Shown here piece by piece: positions 5,561-5,699 of a DNA stretch of 5,699 nt; position 1 is the stretch's first letter; each line of letters opens with the position of its first letter. The stretch is taken from NCBI GenBank assembly GCA_031255615.1, contig JAIRSD010000143.1:1-5699 (forward strand). The letters are read 5' to 3'. Under the pieces are notes generated by a model. It saw nothing but the letters and a program-made list of their open reading frames with translations. It was not told where the DNA came from and ran no database searches. Both the position numbers and the translations under genes were made by a program. The stretch is from Treponema sp. GTDB taxonomy: Bacteria > Spirochaetota > Spirochaetia > Treponematales > Breznakiellaceae.

Positions 5561-5656
5561 CCTCCCTCACTCCCTCGCCTGCGCCGCGCCCTCTCGCTCG
5601 CCCTCGCTGCCCCTCCCTCACTCCTTCGCTCACGTCGCACTCCCTCGCTCGCCCTC
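5561..5656. repeat. Imperfect 51-bp tandem duplication in C-rich low-complexity DNA
   Basis: CCTCCCTCACTCCCTCGC (5561-5578) recurs with one change at 5612-5629, and TCGCTCGCCCTC (5594-5605) recurs exactly at 5645-5656. Both pairs are 51 bp apart. Over the first 45 positions of the unit, 37 match. The wider 5500-5660 stretch is strongly C-rich on plus with few As. Frames through it are low-complexity (Arg/Glu/Gly or Pro/Ser/Arg) and are not called as genes. Confidence 0.65.
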
Positions 5657-5699
5657 CGCCTGGACCTTACCCCATCTGGTAGACATAAAGATAAGCGGG

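Noticed and set aside
5218..5640. 140-codon minus-strand frame upstream of ftsH
   Set aside because: It runs through the tandem duplication and the hairpin run, giving Arg/Glu/Gly low-complexity sequence without motifs.

Overview
The window is GC-rich, apart from one AT-rich patch, and holds three confident protein-coding genes separated by intergenic DNA with many inverted repeats. The genes fit a spirochaete, probably a Treponema relative: the M15 peptidase has a treponeme-like arrangement (signal peptide, Pro-rich linker, conserved middle, C-terminal WGGKW...DTMHFEY block). This taxonomic call comes from family memory, and no rRNA or tRNA is present to settle it.

Layout. 1-125: dispersed structured repeat (copy A, minus orientation). 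126-276: candidate promoter and a 14-bp palindrome. 277-1221 (+): uroporphyrinogen-decarboxylase-family protein with H-x-C...C zinc ligands, more like corrinoid methyltransferases (MtaA type) than HemE. 1222-1369: hairpins and an intrinsic terminator with seven Ts. 1370-2488 (+): secreted M15-family zinc peptidase (D,D-carboxypeptidase or endopeptidase type). 2489-3179: gene-free 690 bp with a 10-nt-period repeat, two related perfect stem-loops, a patch of about 31% GC, and repeat copy B (minus). 3180-5114 (-): ftsH, complete, with all AAA+ and zinc-protease motifs. 5115-5278: ftsH leader and candidate promoter. 5279-5480: repeat copy C (+) followed by three more strong hairpins. 5500-5660: C-rich low-complexity DNA with an imperfect 51-bp tandem duplication. 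5661-5699: perhaps the last codons of a minus-strand gene running off the window.

The three genes show no obvious shared pathway and appear to be separate transcription units. FtsH is membrane-protein quality control, the M15 enzyme acts on peptidoglycan outside the cytoplasm, and the UroD-family protein is a probable one-carbon or corrinoid enzyme.

The most unusual feature is the three-copy element. Copies A, B and C share short blocks (GGGCGCAT, then CCGGGCTATCCG, then CTATCCCTTGCGCGG in A and C), but the DNA between blocks is a different palindrome in each copy. Arm sequences change while self-complementarity is kept, which suggests selection on a hairpin in RNA or single-stranded DNA. 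Copies B and C bracket ftsH in inverted orientation.
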